Program-made: the position numbers and the translations under genes
Shown here: positions 1 through 15,260 of the stretch, piece by piece
How the letters are laid out: every line of letters starts with the position of its first letter
How positions within the stretch are numbered: the stretch's first letter is position 1
Notes under the pieces: generated by a model
The model's database searches: none
Told to the model about the DNA's origin: nothing
Seen by the model: only the letters and a program-made list of their open reading frames with translations
From: CAILHX01 sp964511385
GTDB lineage: Bacteria; Pseudomonadota; Gammaproteobacteria; Burkholderiales; Methylophilaceae
Direction: 5' to 3'
Assembly: GCA_964511385.1 (NCBI GenBank)
Contig: CAZEFE010000016.1
Coordinates: 1 to 15,314 of the forward strand
DNA length: 15,314 bases

Positions 1-52
1 TCGTGCCGACGTTTACGTGCGGCTTCGTACGCTCGAATTTACCTTTTGCCAT
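1..52 (-). CDS. tuf: Elongation factor Tu, N-terminal fragment (cut by window edge)
   Basis: This is the start of EF-Tu, the GTPase that carries aminoacyl-tRNA to the ribosomal A site. The 17 visible residues read MAKGKFERTKPHVNVGT, the conserved EF-Tu N-terminus that leads into the first GTP-binding loop, which lies outside the window. The ATG occupies 50-52 and is preceded by a GAGGA ribosome binding site. The gene starts 24 nt after the fusA stop, as expected for the last gene of a str operon (tufA position). The visible part is intact; the rest of the gene cannot be judged. A second tuf copy ends at the other side of the window. Confidence 0.96.
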   Translation of the reverse strand, partial: MAKGKFERTKPHVNVGT

Positions 53-76
53 GATGTCTTTCCTCTACAAAAATGA

Positions 77-2170
<2,094 letters not shown>

Positions 2171-2201
2171 AGCTAGTTACCCTTGTTTTTGATACTTGAT
2201 A

Positions 2202-2672
2202 TTAGAAACGGAAATGGGAGAACGCCTTGTTGGCCTCTGCCATACGGTGCACTTCTTCACGCTTCTTCATGGCAGCGCCACGACCTTCGGACGCCTCAAC
2301 CAGCTCAGCAGCCAAACGCAGGCCCATGGACTTCTCACCGCGCTTGCGCGCAGCATCCCGCAACCAGCGCATTGCCAGCGCGGTGCGACGGGAAGGACGA
2401 ACCTCAACCGGTACCTGGTAGTTAGCACCACCCACGCGACGGCTCTTGACTTCAACCAGCGGGCGCAGATTGCTCACAGCCTGCGTAAACACCTCCAGCG
2501 GGTCCTTGCCGGATTTGGTCGTCACCTGATCGAACGCACCGTAAAGGATGCGTTCCGCGACAGACTTCTTGCCGCCGGTCATCAGCACGTTGACGAACTT
2601 GGAAACTTCCTGGCTACCGAACTTCGGATCAGGCAGGATGTCGCGTTTTGGTACTTCTCTGCGTCTTGGCAT
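2202..2672 (-). CDS. rpsG: 30S ribosomal protein S7
   Basis: S7 is a primary 16S rRNA binder that nucleates assembly of the 30S head and contacts tRNA near the exit site. The 156-residue product has the family hallmarks: N-terminus MPRRREVPKRDILPDPKFGS, the VNVLMTGGKKSVAERI helix near 27-42, the SRRVGGANYQVPVEV beta-hairpin in the middle, and the RWLRDAARKR segment. The ATG at 2670-2672 is preceded by GAGGTG at good spacing. It sits 37 nt after rpsL and 31 nt before fusA. In E. coli S7 represses translation of its own operon through a structured rpsL-rpsG spacer. The spacer here is much shorter and shows no obvious structure, so that control may be absent or different. Confidence 0.98.
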   Translation of the reverse strand: MPRRREVPKRDILPDPKFGSQEVSKFVNVLMTGGKKSVAERILYGAFDQVTTKSGKDPLEVFTQAVSNLRPLVEVKSRRVGGANYQVPVEVRPSRRTALAMRWLRDAARKRGEKSMGLRLAAELVEASEGRGAAMKKREEVHRMAEANKAFSHFRF

Positions 2673-2709
2673 TTACATTCACCTCAAACTTTATCAATGA
2701 AGCAGCTTA

Positions 2710-3087
2710 TTAAGCCGCTTTAGGGCGCTTGGCGCCGTACTTGGAACGGGACTGCTTACGATCCTTGACGCCAGCAGTATCCAGACTGCCACGCACCATG
2801 TGGTAACGCACACCAGGCAAGTCCTTTACCCGGCCACCACGCAACAGCACCACAGAGTGCTCCTGCAGATTGTGACCTTCGCCGCCAATGTAGCTAATGA
2901 CCTCGAAACCGTTGGTCAGACGCACCTTGGCAACCTTCCGCAATGCGGAGTTAGGCTTCTTTGGAGTAGTCGTGTACACACGGGTGCACACACCACGTTT
3001 TTGCGGGCAGCTTTCCAGCGCAGGCACCTTGCTCTTGCTAACAATTTGCTGACGGCCCTTACGAACCAACTGGTTAATCGTAGGCAT
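2710..3087 (-). CDS. rpsL: 30S ribosomal protein S12
   Basis: S12 lies at the decoding centre and controls translational accuracy; it is the streptomycin-resistance protein. The 125-residue product matches the family over its whole length, including CPQKRGVCTRVYTTTPKKPN at 27-46 and GGRVKDLPGVRYHMVRG at 84-100. Lys43 and Lys88, where streptomycin-resistance changes usually occur, are both wild type. Asp89, the beta-methylthiolation site of RimO in other bacteria, is present. The gene ends in two tandem TAA codons. The ATG is at 3085-3087 after an A/T-rich leader with only a modest GGGA ribosome binding site. It is the first gene of the str segment, behind a strong candidate promoter at the end of rpoC. 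Confidence 0.98.
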   Translation of the reverse strand: MPTINQLVRKGRQQIVSKSKVPALESCPQKRGVCTRVYTTTPKKPNSALRKVAKVRLTNGFEVISYIGGEGHNLQEHSVVLLRGGRVKDLPGVRYHMVRGSLDTAGVKDRKQSRSKYGAKRPKAA

Positions 3088-3123
3088 TATTAATTCCCAA
3101 TTAAATAACTGCTAAAAACTTGT

Positions 3124-3159
3124 AAAAATTATGGGATGGCGAATAGATTCCGCCACCCC
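3124..3159 (-). terminator. Hairpin plus U-tract in the rpoC-rpsL spacer (terminator or str-leader attenuator)
   Basis: On the transcribed strand, GGGGTGGCG (3159-3151) pairs with CGCCATCCC (3141-3133) in a 9-bp stem with one G-U pair and a 9-nt loop. After a short gap comes AATTTTT (3130-3124). This has the form of an intrinsic terminator, although the U-run is short and not immediately adjacent to the stem. It follows rpoC but also lies downstream of the candidate str promoter at 3173-3201. It could therefore end rif-operon transcripts, attenuate the str operon, or act as an mRNA-stabilising or processing hairpin. Confidence 0.55.
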
Positions 3160-3172
3160 GGAAAAGCGGAGC

Positions 3173-3197
3173 ATTTTATTGATCCGCAAAGCTAATG

Positions 3198-3201
<4 letters not shown>
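3173..3201 (-). promoter_or_regulatory. Candidate sigma-70 promoter for the str segment (rpsL-rpsG-fusA-tuf)
   Basis: The minus strand carries a perfect -35 box TTGACA (3201-3196), exactly 17 nt, and then TAAAAT (3178-3173), a 5-of-6 match to the -10 consensus. The -35 box overlaps the rpoC TGA stop codon (3200-3198). The predicted start would fall near 3166, leaving a leader of roughly 80 nt before rpsL. This is the best promoter-like match I noticed in any spacer of the window. It fits the known arrangement in which the str operon has its own promoter even when it follows rpoC directly. The assignment rests on sequence match only. Confidence 0.7.
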
Positions 3202-7430
<4,229 letters not shown>

Positions 7431-7440
7431 CTGATTCTCC

Positions 7441-11601
<4,161 letters not shown>

Positions 11602-11604
<3 letters not shown>

Positions 11605-11616
11605 TGGCAGTTCTCC
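11602..11616 (-). promoter_or_regulatory. Ribosome binding site and GTG start of rpoB
   Basis: On the minus strand GGAG (11616-11613) is followed by 8 nt and then GTG (11604-11602). This decides the rpoB start: the downstream reading VSYSFTEKKRIRKSF is the conserved beta N-terminus, while the alternative ATG at 11655 lies inside a hairpin and encodes unconserved residues. Confidence 0.85.
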
Positions 11617-11640
11617 ACGGGCTAGATAGAGGGCAGAAGA

Positions 11641-11662
11641 CAGGTGTACAGCCACACACCTG
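11641..11662 (-). repeat. Hairpin immediately upstream of rpoB
   Basis: CAGGTGTG and TACACCTG on the transcribed strand can pair in an 8-bp stem (one G-U pair) around a 6-nt loop. No U-run follows, so it is not a classical terminator. It lies in the rpoB 5' leader, about 37 nt before the start codon, and may be a processing or translation-control element. Function unknown. Confidence 0.5.
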
Positions 11663-11675
11663 CCTTACGGACGCT

Positions 11676-11711
11676 TCTGTAAATTCAGCGGCTGCACCCT
11701 GAACTTACAGA
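11676..11711 (-). repeat. 13-bp hairpin in the rplL-rpoB spacer (possible RNase processing site)
   Basis: TCTGTAAGTTCAG (11711-11699) pairs with CTGAATTTACAGA (11688-11676) in a 13-bp stem with one G-U pair and a 10-nt loop. No U-tract follows, so it is unlikely to terminate. In E. coli the rplL-rpoB spacer contains an RNase III-cleaved hairpin. The position and length of this stem suggest an analogous role, which is inference. Confidence 0.6.
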
Positions 11712-11742
11712 AACACCCAACACCACTTAAAGCCTGCCGTAC

Positions 11743-11780
11743 AAAAAGGCGAAGGCTGGCGGGAAAAATTCCCGCCAGCC
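11743..11780 (-). terminator. Strong hairpin with U-run after rplL (partial terminator or attenuator)
   Basis: Transcribed-strand bases 11780-11769 (GGCTGGCGGGAA) and 11765-11754 (TTCCCGCCAGCC) form a perfect 12-bp stem with a 3-nt loop. CTTTTT begins 5 nt after the stem. It starts 18 nt after the rplL stop. It resembles the known rplL-rpoB attenuator of E. coli, which lets ribosomal protein genes be transcribed in excess of rpoBC. The U-run is offset from the stem, which argues for partial rather than complete termination. Confidence 0.75.
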
Positions 11781-11798
11781 CGAACCCTGATACTACAA

Positions 11799-12182
11799 TT
11801 ACTTGATTTCGCCAGTTGCGCCAGCTTCGATCAGCTTCTTCAGTGCAGCGTCAGCATCAGCCTTGGACACGCCTTCCTTGACAGCCTTAGGAGCGCCATC
11901 AACCAAGTCCTTGGCTTCCTTCAGGCCCAGAGCGGTGATTTCGCGAACAGCCTTAATCACGCCAACCTTGTTGTCGCCAGCGCCGGTCAGAATCACGTCG
12001 AACTCGGTCTTTTCTTCAGCAGCGGCAGCAGCGCCACCAGCAGCAGGTGCAGCAGCCACAGCAACAGCGGCAGCAGCAGCGGATACGCCGAACTTTTCTT
12101 CCAGATCCTTGATCAGTTCAGACAGTTCCAGAACGGACAGGTTTGCAATTGCATCAATAATTTCTGCTTTGGACAGAGCCAT
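11799..12182 (-). CDS. rplL: 50S ribosomal protein L7/L12
   Basis: L7/L12 forms the flexible stalk that recruits and stimulates the translational GTPases, among them the EF-Tu and EF-G encoded in this window. The 127-residue product has the three expected parts: an N-terminal dimerisation and L10-binding helix pair (about 1-33), an alanine-rich hinge (about 34-56), and the C-terminal domain starting at EKTEFDVIL and containing GVIKAVREITALGLKEAKDLV at 74-94. The ATG is preceded by AGGAG. It follows rplJ by 48 nt, an A/T-rich spacer without a stable stem, which suits high translation of this multi-copy protein. Confidence 0.98.
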   Translation of the reverse strand: MALSKAEIIDAIANLSVLELSELIKDLEEKFGVSAAAAAVAVAAAPAAGGAAAAAEEKTEFDVILTGAGDNKVGVIKAVREITALGLKEAKDLVDGAPKAVKEGVSKADADAALKKLIEAGATGEIK

Positions 12183-12230
12183 TTGTATTTCTCCTGAAAA
12201 CTTAAAAATTACAAAGATTAAAAACTGAGG

Positions 12231-12755
12231 TTACGCAGCCCGCTTCTGGTCACGCACTGCGGCAAGACCACGCACAAACTTCGTCGGCACTTCGTTGAGC
12301 GTGCGAACGAATTGAGCAACTGGAGCCTGCATGGTGCCCAGCAACTTGGCCAACAACTCTTCACGGCTCGGCAACGAAGCCAGGGCCTTGATGCCATTGG
12401 CATCCATGACCTGATTCGGCAACGCACCAGCCTTGATCACGAACTTGTCGTTAGTCTTGGCAAAGTCATTCAGCACTTTGGCCGCAGCTACCGGGTCCGC
12501 AGAAATGCCGAACACCAGCGGACCAACCATTTGCGCAGACAGAGCAGAAAACGGGGTACCGTCAACAGCACGACGCACCAGCGTATTCTTGAGAACACGC
12601 AGGTAAATACCGGATTTTCTTGCCTGGGCGCGCAACTGGGTCAGTTCGCCCACTTCCAAGCCACGATACTCAGCGAGAATGATCGACTGGGCAGTAGCGA
12701 TTTTTTCGCTCACCTCTGCGACAACTGCTTTTTTCTCTTCAAGATTAAGACTCAA
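12231..12755 (-). CDS. rplJ: 50S ribosomal protein L10
   Basis: L10 anchors the L7/L12 dimers at the base of the ribosomal stalk and, in complex with L7/L12, represses its own mRNA in E. coli. The product is 174 residues (165 in E. coli). The N-terminal rRNA-binding domain carries AEYRGLEVGELTQLRAQARK and the conserved LKNTLVRRAV segment; the C-terminal part is the helical L7/L12-binding region. The start codon is TTG (12753-12755), 6 nt after a perfect GGAGG. A start here gives MSLNLEEKKAVVAEV, matching the usual L10 N-terminus. A weak start codon behind a structured leader fits a translationally controlled gene. It is followed by rplL, its stoichiometric partner. Confidence 0.98.
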   Translation of the reverse strand: MSLNLEEKKAVVAEVSEKIATAQSIILAEYRGLEVGELTQLRAQARKSGIYLRVLKNTLVRRAVDGTPFSALSAQMVGPLVFGISADPVAAAKVLNDFAKTNDKFVIKAGALPNQVMDANGIKALASLPSREELLAKLLGTMQAPVAQFVRTLNEVPTKFVRGLAAVRDQKRAA

Positions 12756-12766
12756 AGTCTTCCTCC
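12753..12766 (-). promoter_or_regulatory. Ribosome binding site and TTG start of rplJ
   Basis: GGAGG (12766-12762) lies 6 nt before TTG (12755-12753). This decides the start of rplJ: the reading after it is the conserved L10 N-terminus, and I saw no ATG or GTG at suitable spacing. Confidence 0.8.
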
Positions 12767-12855
12767 TTCCGTTGATTAAACCTTCAGCGGCACGATGGCC
12801 GATGAAGACCCTCCACGGCGAACCTTTATGTCAGGAAAATCCTGCCCGGGGGAAC

Positions 12856-12932
12856 GCCATCTGCGTAGGACTCCAGCCACTTGCACCGGAAATTAAGCCA
12901 GGGATCACTCCCCGGCTCCTACGGTCTTTGAT
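12856..12932 (-). ncRNA. L10 leader RNA (autoregulatory site for L10-L7/L12)
   Basis: The leader of rplJ folds by inspection. An outer stem pairs CGTAGG (12923-12918) with CCTACG (12869-12864). It is flanked by AAAGAC on the 5' side and CAGATGG on the 3' side, which resembles the conserved kink-turn portion of L10 leaders. Inside it a 9-bp stem (12917-12909 with 12904-12896, one G-U pair) is capped by GTGA, a GNRA-type tetraloop. A second weaker arm lies between this stem and the 3' strand of the outer stem. In E. coli the L10-L7/L12 complex binds such a leader and represses translation of rplJ and rplL. The boundaries given are approximate. Confidence 0.8.
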
Positions 12933-12975
12933 AACCTCGCCACCCATACCGCAGGCGGCGAGCCCAAAGCCCTGC

Positions 12976-12998
12976 AATGCCACACCAAGTGTGGCATT
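12976..12998 (-). repeat. Perfect 10-bp hairpin just after rplA
   Basis: AATGCCACAC and GTGTGGCATT form a perfect 10-bp inverted repeat around a 3-nt loop, 7 nt past the rplA stop codon. No U-tract follows it on the transcribed strand, so it is not a clear terminator. It may protect the 3' end of rplKA mRNA after processing, or act as a processing site before the L10 leader. Confidence 0.65.
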
Positions 12999-13005
12999 TA
13001 TTCTT

Positions 13006-13698
13006 TTAGACCAGGTTAGCCTGGTCTACGCGGATGCCAACACCCATGGTGCTGGAAACCGATAACTTTTTCAGGTACACGCCCTTGCTGCTTGCCGGCT
13101 TGGACTTATTCAGAGCCTCAACCAGCGCCAGCAGGTTACCCTTCAACGCATCCACGCCGAAAGAAGCGCGACCGATAGTGACGTGCACGATACCCGCCTT
13201 GTCGGTACGATACTGAACTTGACCTGCCTTAGCGTTTTTTACCGCTTCGGCAACATTCGGGGTCACGGTACCAACCTTGGGGTTAGGCATCAGGCCACGC
13301 GGACCAAGAATCTGACCCAAAGCACCAACGATACGCATCGCGTCCGGCGTTGCAATCACCACATCAAAATCGAGGAAACCGCCCTTGATCTGTTCTGCCA
13401 GATCGTCAAAACCGACGATGTCGGCGCCAGCAGCCTTGGCCGCATCAGCATTTGCGCCTTGCGCAAACACTGCCACGCGGGAGGTCTTACCGGTGCCGTG
13501 CGGCAGCACCAGAGCGCCACGCACCAGCTGGTCCGACTTACGCGCATCAATCCCCAGATTGACCACCGCATCAACGGATTCATCAAACTTGGCGGTAGCG
13601 GTTTCCTTCACCAGCGCCAGCGCATCGGACAGCGGGTAAGCCTTGTTGCGGTCAACCTTGGCGGACAGCGCTTGAATACGTTTAGAAATCTTAGCCAT
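13006..13698 (-). CDS. rplA: 50S ribosomal protein L1
   Basis: L1 forms the mobile stalk by the E site that handles departing deacylated tRNA, and in E. coli it represses the rplKA mRNA. The product has 230 residues (234 in E. coli). Recognisable segments are the N-terminus MAKISKRIQALSAKVDRNKAYPL, LPHGTGKTSRVAVFAQGANADAA in domain I, the IVGALGQILGPRGLMPNPKVGTVT motif, and the C-terminal STMGVGIRVD. The ATG (13696-13698) abuts the rplK stop as TAAATG, with its GGAGG site inside the end of rplK. The two are therefore very probably translationally coupled, giving equimolar L11 and L1. A 250-nt spacer separates it from rplJ. Confidence 0.98.
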   Translation of the reverse strand: MAKISKRIQALSAKVDRNKAYPLSDALALVKETATAKFDESVDAVVNLGIDARKSDQLVRGALVLPHGTGKTSRVAVFAQGANADAAKAAGADIVGFDDLAEQIKGGFLDFDVVIATPDAMRIVGALGQILGPRGLMPNPKVGTVTPNVAEAVKNAKAGQVQYRTDKAGIVHVTIGRASFGVDALKGNLLALVEALNKSKPASSKGVYLKKLSVSSTMGVGIRVDQANLV

Positions 13699-14130
13699 TT
13701 ACACGCCCTCCACTTCAATACCCATGCTGCGCGCGCTGCCCGCGATGGTGCGAACAGCCGCATCCAGGTCAGCAGCCGTCAGGTCCGGAGCCTTGGTCTT
13801 CGCGATTTCTTCAGCTTGCGCACGAGAAATCTTGCCCACCTTATCGGTGTGCGGCCGCGCACTGCCCTTGTCAATTTTTGCCGCCTTCTTGATCAGCACA
13901 GTGGCCGGAGGCGTCTTCATGATGAAGGTAAAGCTCTTGTCTGCGAAGGCGGTAATCACCACCGGCACCGGCAAACCAGGCTCCACGCCTTGGGTTGCCG
14001 CGTTAAACGCCTTGCAGAACTCCATGATATTAAGACCGCGCTGACCCAGTGCCGGGCCAACAGGGGGACTAGGATTGGCTTTGCCTGCAGGGATCTGCAG
14101 CTTGATATAGCCGATGACTTTCTTTGCCAT
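13699..14130 (-). CDS. rplK: 50S ribosomal protein L11
   Basis: L11 binds the GTPase-associated region of 23S rRNA, contacts elongation factors and is needed for RelA activation; it is part of the thiostrepton site. The 143-residue product has the proline-rich N-terminal domain (IPAGKANPSPPVGPALGQRG, about 13-32), followed by LNIMEFCKAFN, and the rRNA-binding C-terminal domain with the conserved GSARSMGIEVEG end. The ATG is preceded by GAGGAG at good spacing. It begins 81 nt after nusG and directly abuts rplA. The spacer upstream contains two small hairpins, one of which is a candidate L1 target. Confidence 0.98.
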   Translation of the reverse strand: MAKKVIGYIKLQIPAGKANPSPPVGPALGQRGLNIMEFCKAFNAATQGVEPGLPVPVVITAFADKSFTFIMKTPPATVLIKKAAKIDKGSARPHTDKVGKISRAQAEEIAKTKAPDLTAADLDAAVRTIAGSARSMGIEVEGV

Positions 14131-14157
14131 TGCTTACTCCTCAATGTGGGTGCAAAC

Positions 14158-14172
14158 GCCAGGCTCACTGGC
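14158..14172 (-). promoter_or_regulatory. Hairpin in the rplK leader, candidate L1 operator
   Basis: GCCAG and CTGGC form a 5-bp stem with the loop TGAGC, about 28 nt before the rplK ATG. In E. coli L1 represses rplK-rplA by binding a leader structure that mimics its 23S rRNA site. The position of this hairpin fits such an operator, but I cannot confirm the full L1 motif, so the role is inference. Confidence 0.35.
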
Positions 14173-14179
14173 TCCCCGT

Positions 14180-14202
14180 GAAAATTGTCGCGCGAACGCG
14201 AC
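14180..14202 (-). terminator. Small hairpin plus short U-run after nusG (weak terminator or attenuator)
   Basis: GTCGCG and CGCGAC pair around a TTCG loop (14202-14187), followed on the transcribed strand by AATTTTC. The stem is only 6 bp and the U-run is four bases, so at most weak or partial termination is likely. It separates secE-nusG from the ribosomal protein genes. Confidence 0.4.
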
Positions 14203-14211
14203 CCCTCTGAA

Positions 14212-14745
14212 TCAGGCCTTTTCGACCTGACTAAAATCCAACTCAACCGGCGTTGCGCGACCAAAAATAGTCACCGAAACCCGCATCTTGCTCTTTTCGT
14301 AGTTCACGTCCTCCACCACACCATTAAAGTCGGTGAATGGACCCTCCTTGACGCGAACCATCTCGCCATTCTCGAACAGCACCTTGGGCCTAGGCTTCTC
14401 AACGCCCTCTTGCATCTGGTGCATGATGTCAGCCACTTCCTTGTCGGTAATCGGCGTCGGCTTCAACGCAGAGCCCCCAACAAAGCCAGTGACGCGCGGC
14501 GTATTTTTTACCAGGTGCCAGGTGTCATCGTTCATGTCCATCTGCACCAGCACATACCCTGGGAAGAACTTACGCTCGGAAATGGACTTCTGCCCACCCT
14601 TCATTTCGATCACTTCTTCAACCGGCACCAGAATGTCACCAAACTTGTCCTGCATGCCAGAGCGCTCAATGCGCTCGAGCAAAGCGCGCTGCACCGATTT
14701 TTCAAAACCGGAATAAGCGTGTACCACGTACCAGCGCATTGCCAT
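14212..14745 (-). CDS. nusG: Transcription elongation/antitermination factor NusG
   Basis: NusG binds RNA polymerase, suppresses pausing, and links it to Rho or to ribosomal S10. From the chosen start the product has 177 residues (181 in E. coli). The NGN domain begins RWYVVHAYSGFEKSVQ and contains FFPGYVLVQMDMND. A KOW domain occupies the C-terminal third, with GEMVRVKEGPFTDFNGVVED. The chosen ATG (14743-14745) overlaps the last base of the secE stop (TAATG), implying coupling with secE. An in-frame ATG at 14805 would add 20 residues from within secE that are not conserved, and an ATG two codons downstream is also possible. Its partner beta' is encoded further along the same cluster. Confidence 0.97.
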   Translation of the reverse strand: MAMRWYVVHAYSGFEKSVQRALLERIERSGMQDKFGDILVPVEEVIEMKGGQKSISERKFFPGYVLVQMDMNDDTWHLVKNTPRVTGFVGGSALKPTPITDKEVADIMHQMQEGVEKPRPKVLFENGEMVRVKEGPFTDFNGVVEDVNYEKSKMRVSVTIFGRATPVELDFSQVEKA

Positions 14746-15089
14746 TAGTCTGCCCGCCCCATCACCACTTTGATTGCATACAACAGCGACAAGTCCACCA
14801 CCCACATGAACACCGCCATCACCAACACCAAGGCAAACACCACACCCGTGGTCTGCATCGTTTCTTTCCGACTCGGCCAGACAACCCTGCGCGCCTCGGC
14901 GATAGAGTCTTTTGCAAATGCAACACCTTCACGTCCGATCGGGGTCGTCCATACCACGGCAAAAGCCGCGACAATTCCCGCGGCAACGGACAGGAATCGC
15001 ACCACCGCCGGCTTATCTCCCAAAAGATAAAAGCCGGCAATGCCAGCAACTACCATCAAAACAGCAAGCAACAACCTAATTTTTTGCAT
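14745..15089 (-). CDS. secE: Protein translocase subunit SecE
   Basis: SecE is the clamp subunit of the SecYEG inner-membrane protein channel. The 114-residue product shows three hydrophobic segments, at about residues 5-23, 31-49 and 82-107, the three-helix form also seen in E. coli (127 residues). The conserved amphipathic stretch ahead of the last helix reads SIAEARRVVWPSRKETMQTT (62-81), the signature of the family. The ATG at 15087-15089 is the only good choice, because an in-frame TAA lies two codons upstream. No Shine-Dalgarno element is visible at normal spacing; the nearest AGG is about 19 nt away. It follows tRNA-Trp by 29 nt and overlaps nusG by one base. Confidence 0.96.
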   Translation of the reverse strand: MQKIRLLLAVLMVVAGIAGFYLLGDKPAVVRFLSVAAGIVAAFAVVWTTPIGREGVAFAKDSIAEARRVVWPSRKETMQTTGVVFALVLVMAVFMWVVDLSLLYAIKVVMGRAD

Positions 15090-15118
15090 GATTTATTTGC
15101 AAGCTATACCTGATAAGG

Positions 15119-15194
15119 TGGCAGGCCAGGAGGGCCTCGAACCCCCAACCTTCGGTTTTGGAGACCGACACTCTGCCAATTGAGCTACTGGCCT
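15119..15194 (-). tRNA. trnW: tRNA-Trp (anticodon CCA)
   Basis: The 76-nt gene folds into a full cloverleaf. The acceptor stem is AGGCCAG with CTGGCCT, the D arm GCTC with GAGT, and the anticodon stem TCGGT with ACCGA around the loop CTCCAAA, giving anticodon CCA. The T arm has the loop TTCGAGG. The discriminator base is G and the 3' CCA is encoded (15121-15119). A tuf - tRNA-Trp - secE order is typical of proteobacterial rif regions. No separate promoter is evident in the short spacer upstream, so it is probably cut from a longer transcript. Confidence 0.98.
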
Positions 15195-15210
15195 AATAAC
15201 GCTTCAGGAA

Positions 15211-15241
15211 ATAACGCGGGCCGCACCACGTGCAGCCCGCG
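15211..15241 (-). terminator. 12-bp hairpin between tuf and tRNA-Trp
   Basis: CGCGGGCTGCAC (15241-15230) pairs with GTGCGGCCCGCG (15226-15215) in a 12-bp G/C-rich stem with one G-U pair and a 3-nt loop, starting about 20 nt after the tuf stop. The sequence after it is TTATTTCC, a poor U-tract. It is probably a partial terminator or a 3'-end-stabilising hairpin for the tuf mRNA, letting some transcription pass into tRNA-Trp and secE. Confidence 0.55.
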
Positions 15242-15260
15242 AAAAATCCCGCTTTAATGA

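Noticed and set aside
3088..3130. Second promoter candidate just before rpsL (TTTACA and TTTAAT)
   Set aside because: The spacing is only about 15 nt and the start would fall on the ribosome binding site; the TTGACA-N17-TAAAAT pair upstream is far better.
11605..11655. N-terminal extension of rpoB from an upstream ATG
   Set aside because: The 17 residues do not resemble RpoB, the ATG lies within a hairpin, and the GTG at 11602-11604 has its own ribosome binding site.
12832..12844. Small inverted repeat CAGGA/TCCTG in the rplJ leader
   Set aside because: A 5-bp stem with a 3-nt loop is too weak to call as a separate feature; it may be a minor part of the L10 leader fold.
12930..12975. Possible separate promoter for rplJ
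   Set aside because: No -35/-10 pair with acceptable match and spacing could be found between the rplA hairpin and the L10 leader.
14746..14805. Longer nusG start inside secE
   Set aside because: It would add 20 unconserved residues before the universal RWYVVHAYSG start region and would overlap secE extensively.
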